64,000 nt of DNA, taken from assembly GCF_900636515.1 (NCBI RefSeq), contig NZ_LR134287.1, positions 1,240,001 to 1,304,000 on the forward strand, read 5' to 3'. The stretch comes from Neisseria animalis (GTDB lineage Bacteria > Pseudomonadota > Gammaproteobacteria > Burkholderiales > Neisseriaceae). Below, in pieces: positions 1-8,462 of the stretch (the stretch's first letter is position 1; every line of letters begins with the position of its first letter). The notes below the pieces were generated by a model. That model had not been told where the DNA came from, ran no database searches, and worked only from the letters and a program-made list of their open reading frames with translations. The translations under genes were made by a program, and so were the position numbers.

Positions 1-215
1 CCGGCGCGGCTGAAATGGCCACGCAGCTTGGTGCAGCCGGAAATGCGCTCGGCAGTACGGTGGCAAGCATGCGTGCAGGTTACGAGAGCGGAACTATCGG
101 CGGCTGGTTGGATGCGGCTGGAGACTCAATTACTACGGCCTCCGAAGCGGTGGCTAATGGTGCATCGGCCGTTGAAAAGTTGACCGGTTGGCTGGCGACA
201 AGGAGTGATGGATGA
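1..215 (+). CDS. Phage tail protein, C-terminal part (possibly gpU-like)
   Basis: The reading frame is open from the left edge and ends at 215, so only the last 71 or so residues are present. They are rich in Ala and Gly, with no motif I can assign. Its stop overlaps the start of the gpX-like gene (ATGA), which places it in the phage tail operon. In P2-type tail clusters the gene before X/D is often the tail protein U or the tape measure. The U assignment is therefore an inference from position only. Confidence 0.55.
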   Translation, partial: GAAEMATQLGAAGNALGSTVASMRAGYESGTIGGWLDAAGDSITTASEAVANGASAVEKLTGWLATRSDG

Positions 216-430
216 GCGCGGTTTTACGCTATACGACCAAAGATGGTGACCGCTGGGATTTGATTGCCCATAAACACTACGGCAACGCTTTGCTGATTGA
301 CGGCCTGATTGCGGCCAATCCACATTTACCGTTGGCCGAAGAGTTTGTCAGCGGCTTGACGGTGTTTGTGCCGGTGCTAGAAAGCAAGCCGAAAAACAGT
401 CAGGCCGATTTGCCGCCTTGGATGCGCTGA
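212..430 (+). CDS. Phage tail protein X (LysM-like)
   Basis: This 72-residue protein has the short LysM-like fold of P2 gpX. It opens with a 'YTTKDGDRWDLIAHKHYG' stretch, followed by 'LIAANPHLP' and a hydrophobic strand. P2 gpX is a small tail protein needed for baseplate or tail-tip assembly. The ATG at 212 overlaps the upstream stop and has AGGAG at 200-204. The gpD-like gene follows 10 bases downstream, as in many P2-like clusters where X and D are neighbours. Confidence 0.85.
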   Translation: MSAVLRYTTKDGDRWDLIAHKHYGNALLIDGLIAANPHLPLAEEFVSGLTVFVPVLESKPKNSQADLPPWMR

Positions 431-440
431 AAGGGTTGAA

Positions 441-1541
441 ATGGATATTAAAGGTTTCTTGTCCGGCTTGGCCGCTCAAGGCGGTACGGGTGGCACTCAT
501 CCGGTAACCAAGCCGGATTTCACATTGAGCTACGAAAACAAGGATATTACAGGCGACATTGCCCCCTATCTGATTTCATTTGTTTACACAGATTACCTCG
601 AGGGGCAATCTGATGAGCTGCAGGTCGAATTTGAAGATGTGGACGGTCGCTGGCTGCGTGGCTGGTATCCGGAGCAAGGCGATGCGCTGGCATTGAGCTT
701 GGGCGACCAATTTACCGGCTTGGTAGATTTGGGCAGCTTTGAGATTGCGGAAATTGAATACAACCACCCACCATCAACGGTGAGCCTGAAGGCGTTGTCG
801 GCGGGCATTACCAAGGCCAGCCGCACTTTAAAAGGCCGTGCGTATGAAAATACCACGCTGGCCGAGATTGTGCGCCAAGTGGCAGGCCATCTGAAATTGC
901 AGCCCGCTGGGCAAGTGAAAGACATCAAAATCAAGCGTGTGACCCAGTATCAGGAGCGCGATATTGAGTTTTTGAGCCGTTTGGCCAAAGAGTATGGCCA
1001 CACCTTTAAGGTTGTCGGGAATAAGCTGGTATTCGCCGACAACGTCAGGCTGAAAGAGCGTGAAGCGGTGGTGATATTGAGTCCTGAAGACATGACCCGA
1101 ATCCGCCTGCGCGATTTGATTAAAGGTGTACCGACCCAAGTAGAAATGCGCGGCTACGACCCGAAAACCAAGAAAACGGTGTCGGCTACGCGTAAAACCA
1201 AGTCTCTGCGCCCGAAATCCAAACGTGGCCACACCGGCGACACCTTGAAAATCGTGCCGAATAAAGGCGAAAGCCAAACGCAGCTCAATGCCCGCGCCGA
1301 TGCGGCTTTGGCTGATGCGCAAGACGACCAATGCGCCGGAAACATCACATTGTTTGGTAATGCGCTGCTGGTGGCCGGTCAAACCGTGCGCCTGAAAGAC
1401 ATGGGTAAGTTTTCCGGTAAGTATCTGGTGAAACAGGCGCGGCATGAGTATCGCCGCAGCAGCGGCTACACCACCGAACTGGAAATTAAGATGATTGAGT
1501 ATATCGATGATGAGGAGCAGCAGGATGCAGCAAACGCATGA
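441..1541 (+). CDS. Phage late control / tail hub protein gpD
   Basis: The product is 366 residues, the usual length for the P2 gpD family (tail hub, the functional counterpart of T4 gp27). The family pattern is visible: an N-terminal beta-rich hub domain, a middle segment 'ERDIEFLSRLAKEYGHTF' around residues 170-190 that is typical of the hub fold, and a C-terminal 'AGQTVRLKDMGKFSGKY' strand region. It joins tail tube to baseplate and holds the spike. The last 17 bases overlap the gpV start, so the two are probably translationally coupled. Confidence 0.9.
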   Translation: MDIKGFLSGLAAQGGTGGTHPVTKPDFTLSYENKDITGDIAPYLISFVYTDYLEGQSDELQVEFEDVDGRWLRGWYPEQGDALALSLGDQFTGLVDLGSFEIAEIEYNHPPSTVSLKALSAGITKASRTLKGRAYENTTLAEIVRQVAGHLKLQPAGQVKDIKIKRVTQYQERDIEFLSRLAKEYGHTFKVVGNKLVFADNVRLKEREAVVILSPEDMTRIRLRDLIKGVPTQVEMRGYDPKTKKTVSATRKTKSLRPKSKRGHTGDTLKIVPNKGESQTQLNARADAALADAQDDQCAGNITLFGNALLVAGQTVRLKDMGKFSGKYLVKQARHEYRRSSGYTTELEIKMIEYIDDEEQQDAANA

Positions 1542-2103
1542 TTTTGGGGCGACCCTGCAATTCGGCGTGGTATCGGCGGTGGATGAAGCCGGTCACAATC
1601 TGCGCGTCAAAATCCCTGCCCTAGAAGACATGGAAACCGACTGGCTGCCTATGGCTACACCGGCCGCCGGTGGCAATCAGTTTTACAGCCTGCCCGACGA
1701 GGGCGAGCAAGTTGTCTGCCTGCTGGACGCCCGTGGCGAAAACGGCTGCGTGATTGGCGCTATTTACAGCGCAGCCGATAAGCCACCGGCCAGCAGCAAA
1801 GACAAATGGGTACGCCGCTTTAAAAACGGTACGATTATTGAACACGACCGCAAAACGGGAGATATACTGGTCAAAACCGACGGCGTGGTGACAATTGATG
1901 CCGATGCCGTGGTGAAAAAAACCTTGACGGTTGAAGGTCTGTTTACTTATACCGCCGGCATGTCTGGTCAAGGTGGTAGTGGTGCGGCGGCCAAAATTGA
2001 TGGCGCAATTGAGGCTACTGGCGATATTAAATCCCAAGGCATCAGCTTACCTGGTCACACGCACACCGGCGACTCGGGTGGCACAACATCGCCGCCGAAA
2101 TAA
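1525..2103 (+). CDS. Phage baseplate assembly protein V (spike)
   Basis: I chose the ATG at 1525 because GAGGAG lies at 1512-1517 and the N-terminus then matches the V family (a short helix followed by 'FGVVSAVDEAGHNLRVKIP'). The resulting 192-residue protein has an N-terminal OB-like domain, a beta-helical middle and the C-terminal tail 'PGHTHTGDSGG'. A His-x-His near the tip is the metal-binding apex known from P2-type membrane-piercing spikes. It sits on the gpD hub and its gene overlaps gpD. Confidence 0.9.
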   Translation: MQQTHDFGATLQFGVVSAVDEAGHNLRVKIPALEDMETDWLPMATPAAGGNQFYSLPDEGEQVVCLLDARGENGCVIGAIYSAADKPPASSKDKWVRRFKNGTIIEHDRKTGDILVKTDGVVTIDADAVVKKTLTVEGLFTYTAGMSGQGGSGAAAKIDGAIEATGDIKSQGISLPGHTHTGDSGGTTSPPK

Positions 2104-2147
2104 GGTTTTAAAACGCATTAAAATCAGCTTTATGCGGCTTCAGGCAG

Positions 2148-2181
2148 AATCCCTGTATCAAAACGATACAGGGATTTTTTT
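2148..2181 (+). promoter_or_regulatory. Hairpin and T-run abutting the gpW start
   Basis: An inverted repeat ATCCCTGTATC / GATACAGGGAT is followed by seven T residues that run straight into the gpW ATG at 2182. It looks like an intrinsic terminator, yet the only Shine-Dalgarno-like bases (CAGGGA) lie in its 3' arm. It could attenuate transcription into the baseplate genes or hide the ribosome site. Confidence 0.6.
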
Positions 2182-2559
2182 ATGCAATTCGATACGCCCA
2201 TTTCCAAGCACTGGCAGCTTGCCCCCGGTGGCAGCGGCCTGGCGCAGGGCGTGGACGATATCGACTTGTGTATCCACAACATCTTGTCCACCCGCAAAGG
2301 CTCAGATGTGACCCGCCCCGATTTCGGCAGCAATCATTTTGACTACATTGACACGCCGGAAGACGTATTTGTGCCAAATATCGTGCGCGAAGTGGTTTTG
2401 GCCATTCAGACCTGGGAAACGCGGGCAGTGGTGGATGAAGTGACGTTTAGCGGCAATGCCCCGCACATCACCATGACCGTGCGCTGGCGCGTGGCAGATG
2501 ACGTATCCGGTGAAATCTACGGCACAACGCTGAATTTGGAGCATGCAGCATGGATTTAA
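2182..2559 (+). CDS. Phage baseplate protein W (GPW/gp25 family)
   Basis: The 125-residue protein shows the GPW/gp25 pattern: an early 'DIDLCIHNILSTRKGS' helix, 'RPDFGSNHFDYID' with the family's conserved R-P-x-F-G, and the late 'EVTFSGNAPHITMTVRWRV' strands. The family forms the inner baseplate wedge. The C-terminal codons overlap the gpJ start by 10 bases. Its own start lies directly behind a terminator-like hairpin. Confidence 0.9.
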   Translation: MQFDTPISKHWQLAPGGSGLAQGVDDIDLCIHNILSTRKGSDVTRPDFGSNHFDYIDTPEDVFVPNIVREVVLAIQTWETRAVVDEVTFSGNAPHITMTVRWRVADDVSGEIYGTTLNLEHAAWI

Positions 2560-3716
2560 GCACTTTAAAGCGTGAAGACGTCAAGGTCGTGGCTGATGAT
2601 TTGTCGACCATCTTGGCCGAGATTATTGCCAAGTATGAACAAGACAGCGGCAAGGCACTGCAACCGGCGCATATTGAGCGTTTGCTAATTAACGTATACG
2701 CCTACCGAGAATCATTGACTCGGCAGCAAGTGAATGAGGCGTATCGCCAGCAGCACGTCCGCTTTGCAACCGGCTTGATGTTGGATTTGTGTGGCGATGA
2801 TGTCAATACACCGCGCTTAGAGGCTCAACCTGCCTTAACCACCTTGCGATTTTCTTGTGAGGCCAACTTGGCCATGGAGCCGGTGTTTATTCCGACCGGC
2901 ACTCAAGTCATTGTGGGCGAGTTGATTTTTGAAACAACCACATCAGCAACTTTATCGTCTAGCCGAAATACGGTTGATTTACCGGCGCAATGCACTACAA
3001 CCGGCACGGCCGGAAACGGCTGGGCAATCGGCCAAATTAACACGCTGACAAAACCGCTGCATGCTGATATCGACGTTAAGGTCAGCAATATTACTGTCCC
3101 CTCCGGCGGCGTCATCATTGAGAGCGACGATGCTTATCGCGAGCGGATTTTGCTGGCTTTTGAGGCGTTTTCAGTAGGTGGTCCGAAAAAAGCCTATGAG
3201 TATTATGCCCGCCGTGTTTCGCAGGCCATTGCCGGTGTCCATGTCGGCAACGATGTTGATTCTGCCGGTAATCCGATTGGTGGCACGGTGGCCGTTACGC
3301 TGCTGGCAACGGACGGTCTGCCCCGCCAAGAATTGATTGACAAGGTATCGGTGGCATTGAGCGATGAGACGGTGCGGCCGCTCTGTGACACTGTGATTGT
3401 ACGCGCGCCCGAAGTGGTGGAATACAAAATCGATGCCCGCTTGGTATTGTTCAAAGGTGCTGATTCTAAATCAGTTTTAGCCGCTGCCAGCGCAGCTTGG
3501 TCAGACTACGAAACTGCCCGCTATGCCAAGCTAGGCAAAGATGTGGTGCCATTGGATATTCAGACGGCCTTAAAGGTTAGTGGCGTGTACAACGTTATTT
3601 TATCCAATGAGCGCGGCGAGTTACGCGACAGCGATGTCATCGTGATTGCCCCTAACCAATGGGCGCGGTGCGTATCGTTTAGCGTATCGGTCGATATGGA
3701 GCAACAAGATGGCTAA
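2550..3716 (+). CDS. Phage baseplate assembly protein J
   Basis: This 388-residue protein belongs to the gpJ / Mu gp47 baseplate wedge family. Visible landmarks are the N-terminal 'LINVYAYRESLTRQQVNEAYRQ' helix (about residues 49-70), the beta-rich middle with 'FIPTGTQV', and the 'ESDDAYRERIL' segment near residue 192 that is typical of the family. It works with gpW and gpI to build the baseplate rim. It overlaps gpW at its 5' end and gpI at its 3' end. Confidence 0.9.
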   Translation: MDLSTLKREDVKVVADDLSTILAEIIAKYEQDSGKALQPAHIERLLINVYAYRESLTRQQVNEAYRQQHVRFATGLMLDLCGDDVNTPRLEAQPALTTLRFSCEANLAMEPVFIPTGTQVIVGELIFETTTSATLSSSRNTVDLPAQCTTTGTAGNGWAIGQINTLTKPLHADIDVKVSNITVPSGGVIIESDDAYRERILLAFEAFSVGGPKKAYEYYARRVSQAIAGVHVGNDVDSAGNPIGGTVAVTLLATDGLPRQELIDKVSVALSDETVRPLCDTVIVRAPEVVEYKIDARLVLFKGADSKSVLAAASAAWSDYETARYAKLGKDVVPLDIQTALKVSGVYNVILSNERGELRDSDVIVIAPNQWARCVSFSVSVDMEQQDG

Positions 3717-4287
3717 GCTCAAATACGCCTTGATTATCGCCCAAGACCCGCGCTTTACACGCTTGGCCAATCTCAGTCTTGGCTATCGCAAGCTTGCCTT
3801 AACCAAGCTCATGCCTCGTTTACTCGAACAAGTGGATAACAACCACCTTGAGCTGCTGGCGGAGAGCCGCAGTATGGTTGGTTCGGACGGCTACTGGCTG
3901 GCCAAAGACAATAAAACACGGCGCAAGCTGATTAAAGATGCCGTGTTTTTACACCGCCGAAAAGGCACACCCTGGGCGGTGCGTGAAATCTGCCGCCGTT
4001 TAGGTTTTGGCGAAATCAAGCTGATTGAGGGATTGGGTGGCCAAATCTACGACGGCAGTATTAATCACAAAGGTATTTATATGTATGGCGACCACCGTTT
4101 GTGGGCGCATTACTCAATTATTTTCAACCGACCGATTACCAATACGGAAGCGAGCCTGTTGCGGGAAACCCTACCGGCCTTCGCACCTGCCCGCTGTGTA
4201 TTGGTGCGTTTGGATTATCAAGATACACCGCTGTATTACAACGGCAAAGTCGATTTTGACGGCGATTACAATTTCGGAGTGGCTTAA
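3709..4287 (+). CDS. Phage tail protein I
   Basis: The ATG at 3709 overlaps the end of gpJ and gives a 192-residue product beginning 'MAKLKYALI'; an upstream in-frame ATG at 3646 would lie deep inside gpJ. The protein has the P2 gpI pattern 'LLELLAESRSM...D.YWLA...KRKLIKDAVFLHRRKGTPWAVR' in outline, with the R-x-G-T-P-x-A-V motif that marks the family. It links baseplate to tail fibre. The tailspike gene starts on the next base after its stop. Confidence 0.85.
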   Translation: MAKLKYALIIAQDPRFTRLANLSLGYRKLALTKLMPRLLEQVDNNHLELLAESRSMVGSDGYWLAKDNKTRRKLIKDAVFLHRRKGTPWAVREICRRLGFGEIKLIEGLGGQIYDGSINHKGIYMYGDHRLWAHYSIIFNRPITNTEASLLRETLPAFAPARCVLVRLDYQDTPLYYNGKVDFDGDYNFGVA

Positions 4288-6300
4288 ATGGCAACGATCC
4301 AAGAAGACAAAGTGACACCTGAGTGGGTGGATGATTTATATCAAATTGAGATGACCGACCCTGTTACAGGTGGTTCGGATGGCGTGGCGAACCGTCAAGC
4401 TAAGCAACTTGGCCAGCGGACGCAGTGGTTAAAAAAAGCTTATGAAAACGCCGCCGCGGAACTTGTTGAGTTATCGAGTAAAAGAGGTACGCTGGAAAAT
4501 TTTGGCCTTGTCCAGTTGGTTAGTCAATTGACATTGAATGATGAATCGAATGCTGTTACGCCTAAGGGGGTTTTAGATGCAATTTCTGCCGCCAGCGTGA
4601 GCGTGGCAAGTATTGCTGAATTAAGAAAGTATGCTGGAATCGAAGGCTATGTTGCGGTTAATGGCTATTATAAGCATAAGCCTGGTCTTGGCGGCGGTAT
4701 TTTTGTGGCCGACTATCTAGATAACACCAGCCGAGATGATGGTGGATTAGTTATCGTCGCCGAAAATGGTACTAGATGGAAACGTCAGATTGAGGGCAAT
4801 ACGTTATCTTTAGCAGATTTTGGTGCTTATCCGGGAGTCGAGTGCGGCGCGCAAATCCAAGGCGCGTTTGATTTGTGCGCGGGTCGTTACATGTTAACGG
4901 CGGAGGCAGGCACTTACCTGACCGCGCAAGAATTACGCACTCCGACAGGACTGATTTTTCAGGGCGCAGGCATGTATAAAACAATATTAAAGGCAGATGC
5001 AAAGCTGCCTGCGATTGCGAATTTGATTACAAATAAATCAAACAATTACGCAGTGAGAACAGGCTATGATTTTGACATCCACTTGAGCCATTTTTCTGTC
5101 GATGCCGATTGGCGCGGCCGCTATGCGATTGGTACGGCCATTAACAATCAAGCCTGCGGCATTAAATTTTCGGCGGTGCGATTATCTAGTTTGACTAATA
5201 TTCGCTCTATCAACGCGGCGTTACATTGTTTTGATATTTGTGCCGACCAGTACTTGGACAATGGAGACGTGACCGCCAACGCGGTCAACCAGTCCGAATA
5301 TATTACCGTCAAAGGCTGCGTCGCGGCCAATCCTTATCGTGATGACGCATTTACCACTCATAACAGCCGACATATCACGTTTGAGGATTGCGTGGCCTTG
5401 TTCGACGGATCGGTCTCCCCGTTGGGCAATACTCAACAAGGGTTTGAGGCGGATGAGGGGAGCTCACATATTGTTTTCCGTCGCTGCTTGGCTAAAGGTT
5501 ATCACTGTGGTTATCAAAGCAAAGGCCATGCTACAACCAAGCCGGCCGAATCAATCACTTTTGATAATTGCACAGCCGAAAACTGCGCCTACGGCGGCAT
5601 GGCAAGTGTAGGCCATAACCCGACCGGTAAGAGCGGGTATGCTCCTCAATCTGTAGTTTTCCGCGATTTTATTGTCAAAAGCCCGACCGGTAATAGCCAC
5701 CTGCCGAATCCGGTTGCGTTACTCATTTATGGTGCAGACGGCGTGGTTGTTGATGGTATTACTGTAGATGGCTCGGCAAATATTGTGATTGAGCAAGGTG
5801 CTGGCAAGACGAATTTAAAAAACGCTGTTTTTAAATCCAAGCTGAACAATAGTTATCAGGGCGCAATCGAGATAAGAAATACAGTAACAGCCGCGTGCAT
5901 GGTTAGTATCGATAATTTAGTCGTCTCAGCCGCCCAAGAAATCCCTGCGATTTTCAAAGATTCTTCGGCTGCTCGATTGGTTGTTGATACAGCATTTATT
6001 GCTAATGTTAATAACAACGAGGCCACGGCAATCCGCATGAAACGCCAAGCCCGCGACCGAATCACCGGCGTTTGGTCAGGGTGTAAATACACTATCGATT
6101 TGATGGATGAGGGTTATAAATTAACGGGTGATGTGCAGCTGGACGCCTATAAACGCATTTATTTAGCGGGCAATCCTGTTGTCAGTGAGCCTTTTATTAA
6201 AGCACCTATCGGCACGGTCTGTACGTCGCAATGGGGTGAAGAGTGGGTACAACGCGGCACTGATGGTAATAACCCTAATTGGGTTAAGACGGTTAATTAA
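4288..6300 (+). CDS. Phage tailspike with right-handed beta-helix
   Basis: The 670-residue product has an N-terminal virion-attachment region (about residues 1-110) with the 'GVANRQAKQLGQRTQWLK' stretch common in tail fibres. A short linker follows, then a body from about residue 165 that begins 'LADFGAYPG'. The body consists of short beta rungs with 'DGVVVDGITVDGSANIVIE'-type repeats, typical of pectate-lyase-like depolymerase spikes. It probably recognises and perhaps cleaves a surface polysaccharide. The catalytic residues cannot be assigned from sequence alone. Confidence 0.85.
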   Translation: MATIQEDKVTPEWVDDLYQIEMTDPVTGGSDGVANRQAKQLGQRTQWLKKAYENAAAELVELSSKRGTLENFGLVQLVSQLTLNDESNAVTPKGVLDAISAASVSVASIAELRKYAGIEGYVAVNGYYKHKPGLGGGIFVADYLDNTSRDDGGLVIVAENGTRWKRQIEGNTLSLADFGAYPGVECGAQIQGAFDLCAGRYMLTAEAGTYLTAQELRTPTGLIFQGAGMYKTILKADAKLPAIANLITNKSNNYAVRTGYDFDIHLSHFSVDADWRGRYAIGTAINNQACGIKFSAVRLSSLTNIRSINAALHCFDICADQYLDNGDVTANAVNQSEYITVKGCVAANPYRDDAFTTHNSRHITFEDCVALFDGSVSPLGNTQQGFEADEGSSHIVFRRCLAKGYHCGYQSKGHATTKPAESITFDNCTAENCAYGGMASVGHNPTGKSGYAPQSVVFRDFIVKSPTGNSHLPNPVALLIYGADGVVVDGITVDGSANIVIEQGAGKTNLKNAVFKSKLNNSYQGAIEIRNTVTAACMVSIDNLVVSAAQEIPAIFKDSSAARLVVDTAFIANVNNNEATAIRMKRQARDRITGVWSGCKYTIDLMDEGYKLTGDVQLDAYKRIYLAGNPVVSEPFIKAPIGTVCTSQWGEEWVQRGTDGNNPNWVKTVN

Positions 6301-6308
6301 GGGAGGGT

Positions 6309-6905
6309 ATGATGTATTTAATTTTTAATTCGGCAGGCCATCTCGAGCAAATTCGAGCCGACCAGCCAGTCAAGTTAAGTCCAGGTTTTTTTCTTCTGGA
6401 GGCAGATATTCCCAAGGGTTACGCATGGTCTGATGGCAAAGTTATTTATGATATGGATAGCCCCCCGCCAAATTTAAATTACCAAGTTGTTGATGGCCAA
6501 TGGGCGATAAATACAGTTGGCGCCACTGCTATGCTTGAGTCTTTTAAATCTGACAAAATTGTTGTCTTAAATGCCGCTGCTCAAGATTTTATTAATCAGC
6601 AGTCAGGGGCGAATATGGTGCCTGATTTTGAGTTTGCCACATGGCCGCTGCAAGCTACTGAGGCGAAAGCATGGGCAGCCGATAAATCAGCGGTGACGCC
6701 AATTTTAGACGGCATAGCCGCCGCCCGGGGCATGGAGCCTGACAAGCTAAAAGCCGCCGCCTTGCGCAAAGCCTTGGCGTATTCCGCACTGTCCGCCCAT
6801 GTTGCCGGACAACGACAAGCCTTGCAAAGCAAGATTGAGGCGGCCAAAACTCAGGCGGCGCTGGATAAGATTGTGATTGCGTTTACTGCGCCGGAGGCCG
6901 TCTGA
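6309..6905 (+). CDS. Tail fibre assembly-like protein
   Basis: A 198-residue protein follows the tailspike at 8 bases with a strong GGGAGGG site. The N-terminal 80 residues look like a small beta domain ('QPVKLSPGFFLLEADIPKG', 'YQVVDGQWAI'). The C-terminal half is helical and Ala/Lys-rich, with the 'FATWPLQATEAKAWAAD' stretch seen in phage tail assembly chaperone-like proteins. Its role as spike chaperone or accessory is inferred from position. The last codons and stop spell AGGCCGTCTGA, an almost complete classical DUS, the only one seen in the phage part. Confidence 0.65.
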   Translation: MMYLIFNSAGHLEQIRADQPVKLSPGFFLLEADIPKGYAWSDGKVIYDMDSPPPNLNYQVVDGQWAINTVGATAMLESFKSDKIVVLNAAAQDFINQQSGANMVPDFEFATWPLQATEAKAWAADKSAVTPILDGIAAARGMEPDKLKAAALRKALAYSALSAHVAGQRQALQSKIEAAKTQAALDKIVIAFTAPEAV

Positions 6906-7363
6906 TGGTAAAAGTCTATTTGGCCTTATATAAAGGCCGCAAATCAGGTCGTACCCCTAAGGCGTTGGCCATGCGCTTTACGGATTGGATGGTTCGCAAA
7001 GCCACGCGCGGCATTTATTCACACTGTGAGATTGCCGTGGCCTTGGGGGATGGCGTGTTTGAGTGCTACTCATCAAGCCTGCGTGATGGAGGTGTGCGCT
7101 GCAAAACCATGCGCTTGCCGTCGGATAAGTGGGATTTAATTGAGCTGCCAGCAACAGACGTGTTAACTGCCAAATTGCAGATGATTTGGCTGATGACACA
7201 AGGCAAGTCGTACGATGTGCTCGGCTCACTTGGTGTGGTCTTGCGCGTCGGCAACCGGCCGGATAAGTGGTTTTGCTCGGAGTGGTGCGGGTATGTTTTG
7301 GGTTTTGCCGAGCCGTGGCGGCTGTCACCCAATGATTTGGCGGGCATGACGGCAGAAATGTAA
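6905..7363 (+). CDS. Permuted papain-like (YiiX/NlpC-P60-type) phage protein
   Basis: The 152-residue product carries a His in 'IYSHCEIAVALGDG' (about residue 39) and a later Cys in 'KWFCSEWCGYVLG' (about residue 120). This His-before-Cys order is that of circularly permuted NlpC/P60 (YiiX-like) cysteine peptidases or acyltransferases. In tailed phages such proteins often sit behind the tail genes. The substrate is unknown. Its ATG overlaps the preceding TGA, so it belongs to the tail transcription unit. Confidence 0.6.
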   Translation: MVKVYLALYKGRKSGRTPKALAMRFTDWMVRKATRGIYSHCEIAVALGDGVFECYSSSLRDGGVRCKTMRLPSDKWDLIELPATDVLTAKLQMIWLMTQGKSYDVLGSLGVVLRVGNRPDKWFCSEWCGYVLGFAEPWRLSPNDLAGMTAEM

Positions 7364-7371
7364 AGAAAACG

Positions 7372-7474
7372 GCTGCGCGGCGGTGTCCTACCACCGTTCT
7401 CCGCGCCAGCTTCAGCAGACTTGACCTGCGTTAGCCTTTTTTACCGACCTCGCGAGGTGCGGTGATTTTATCAC
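7372..7474 (+). promoter_or_regulatory. Structured leader upstream of com
   Basis: Three consecutive stem-loops lie between the tail genes and com. The first is long (7372-7410): GCTGCGCGG pairs with CCGCGCCAGC with one bulged C and encloses a second stem CGGTG/CACCG. The second (7443-7462) is ACCGACCT with AGGTGCGGT around CGCG. The third is GTGA/TCAC at 7462-7474. They end about eight bases before the com ribosome site (AAGGA). This is more structure than a spacer needs, so an RNA control element is likely. Confidence 0.5.
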
Positions 7475-7497
7475 TAACGACAAGGAATCTGTGAAAA

Positions 7498-7605
7498 ATG
7501 AAACATCGTTGCAAAAATTGTTTTAAGTTATTGGCTGTTGGCCGTGGCTGCTTTGAAATCAAGTGCCCGCGCTGCAAATTGCTCAATCAGTTTAAAACTC
7601 AATAA
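7498..7605 (+). CDS. com: Com-like zinc-finger translational regulator
   Basis: A 35-residue protein begins at an ATG with AAGGA eight bases upstream. It has CKNC at residues 5-8, a lone Cys18, and CPRC at 23-26. The spacing and the words R-C-K-N-C and C-P-R-C-K match phage Mu Com, a zinc-binding protein that activates translation of the mom modification gene. Here the next gene is a D12 adenine methylase in the mom position. It is shorter than Mu Com (62 residues), lacking the C-terminal tail. Confidence 0.85.
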   Translation: MKHRCKNCFKLLAVGRGCFEIKCPRCKLLNQFKTQ

Positions 7606-7655
7606 TTCAATCCTGAGTGCCTTTGAGTACCGATACTTATATATTAGGAGTAATC

Positions 7656-8423
7656 ATGACTCAAAAGCCTCTGCCAATTGTTCCCTGGATGGGTGGTAAA
7701 CGCCGTTTGGCCAAACACCTGATTCCGATGTTTCCCGAGCATACCTGCTACGTTGAGCTCTTCGCCGGTGGTGCGGCACTATTCTTCATGCGGCCGCAAC
7801 CGGCCAAGTGCGAAGTGCTCAACGATATCAACGGTCAGCTCATCAACCTATACCGCGTGGTGCAGCACCATTTTGACGAGTTTGTGCGCCAATTTGAGTG
7901 GACATTGACCAGCCGCGAAGAAGCCCGTCTGCAATCTACACCGCCCGATGTGATGACCGATATCCAGCGAGCCGCTCGCTTCTTTTATCTGCAACACACC
8001 GCATTTGGTGGAAAAACCGTCGACCAACATTTCGGCACAGCCACCACCGGCCGAGGCTTTACTGCCGCCGATATCGCCGACCGCCTAAAAGCCGCGCAGC
8101 AACGGCTCAATGGCGTGTTTGTCGAAAACGAGCCTTGGGAAAAGTGTTTCAAACGCTACGACCGCGAACACACCTTTTTCTACGCTGACCCACCATATTG
8201 GCAAACCGCCGGTTATGACCGTGCCTTTGATTGGACGCAGTATCAGCTACTGGCCAAGATGATGGCCGAGAGTAAAGGCAAGGTTATGCTTTCGATCAAC
8301 GACCACCCAGACATTCGGGAGCTATTTAAAGATTTCCGCATGACACGTTTAGAGCTGGCCTATTCAGTAGGCCGTGATAAAACGCAAAAGACCAGCGGTG
8401 AGCTGGTCATCTGCAACTATTAA
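7656..8423 (+). CDS. D12-class DNA adenine methyltransferase
   Basis: The 255-residue protein has the SAM-binding 'FAGGAAL' motif I near residue 36 after 'PWMGGKRRLA', and the catalytic DPPY at residues 178-181. These define Dam-like N6-adenine methylases of the D12 class. The ATG at 7656 has TAGGAG at 7645-7650; an in-frame codon further upstream lacks a site. It follows com, so Com probably controls its translation as in Mu com-mom. The likely role is modification of phage DNA against host restriction. Confidence 0.9.
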   Translation: MTQKPLPIVPWMGGKRRLAKHLIPMFPEHTCYVELFAGGAALFFMRPQPAKCEVLNDINGQLINLYRVVQHHFDEFVRQFEWTLTSREEARLQSTPPDVMTDIQRAARFFYLQHTAFGGKTVDQHFGTATTGRGFTAADIADRLKAAQQRLNGVFVENEPWEKCFKRYDREHTFFYADPPYWQTAGYDRAFDWTQYQLLAKMMAESKGKVMLSINDHPDIRELFKDFRMTRLELAYSVGRDKTQKTSGELVICNY

Positions 8424-8430
8424 AATTGTC

Positions 8431-8462
8431 CAAGCAAGAGCGGCATCTTACCCTCTTGCTTG
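8431..8462. terminator. Hairpin between converging dam and 8448 gene
   Basis: CAAGCAAGAG and CTCTTGCTTG form a ten-base-pair stem around an 11-base loop, just after the methylase stop. It includes the stop codon of the opposing small gene. There is no long T-run, so it may be a bidirectional or weak terminator. Confidence 0.45.
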
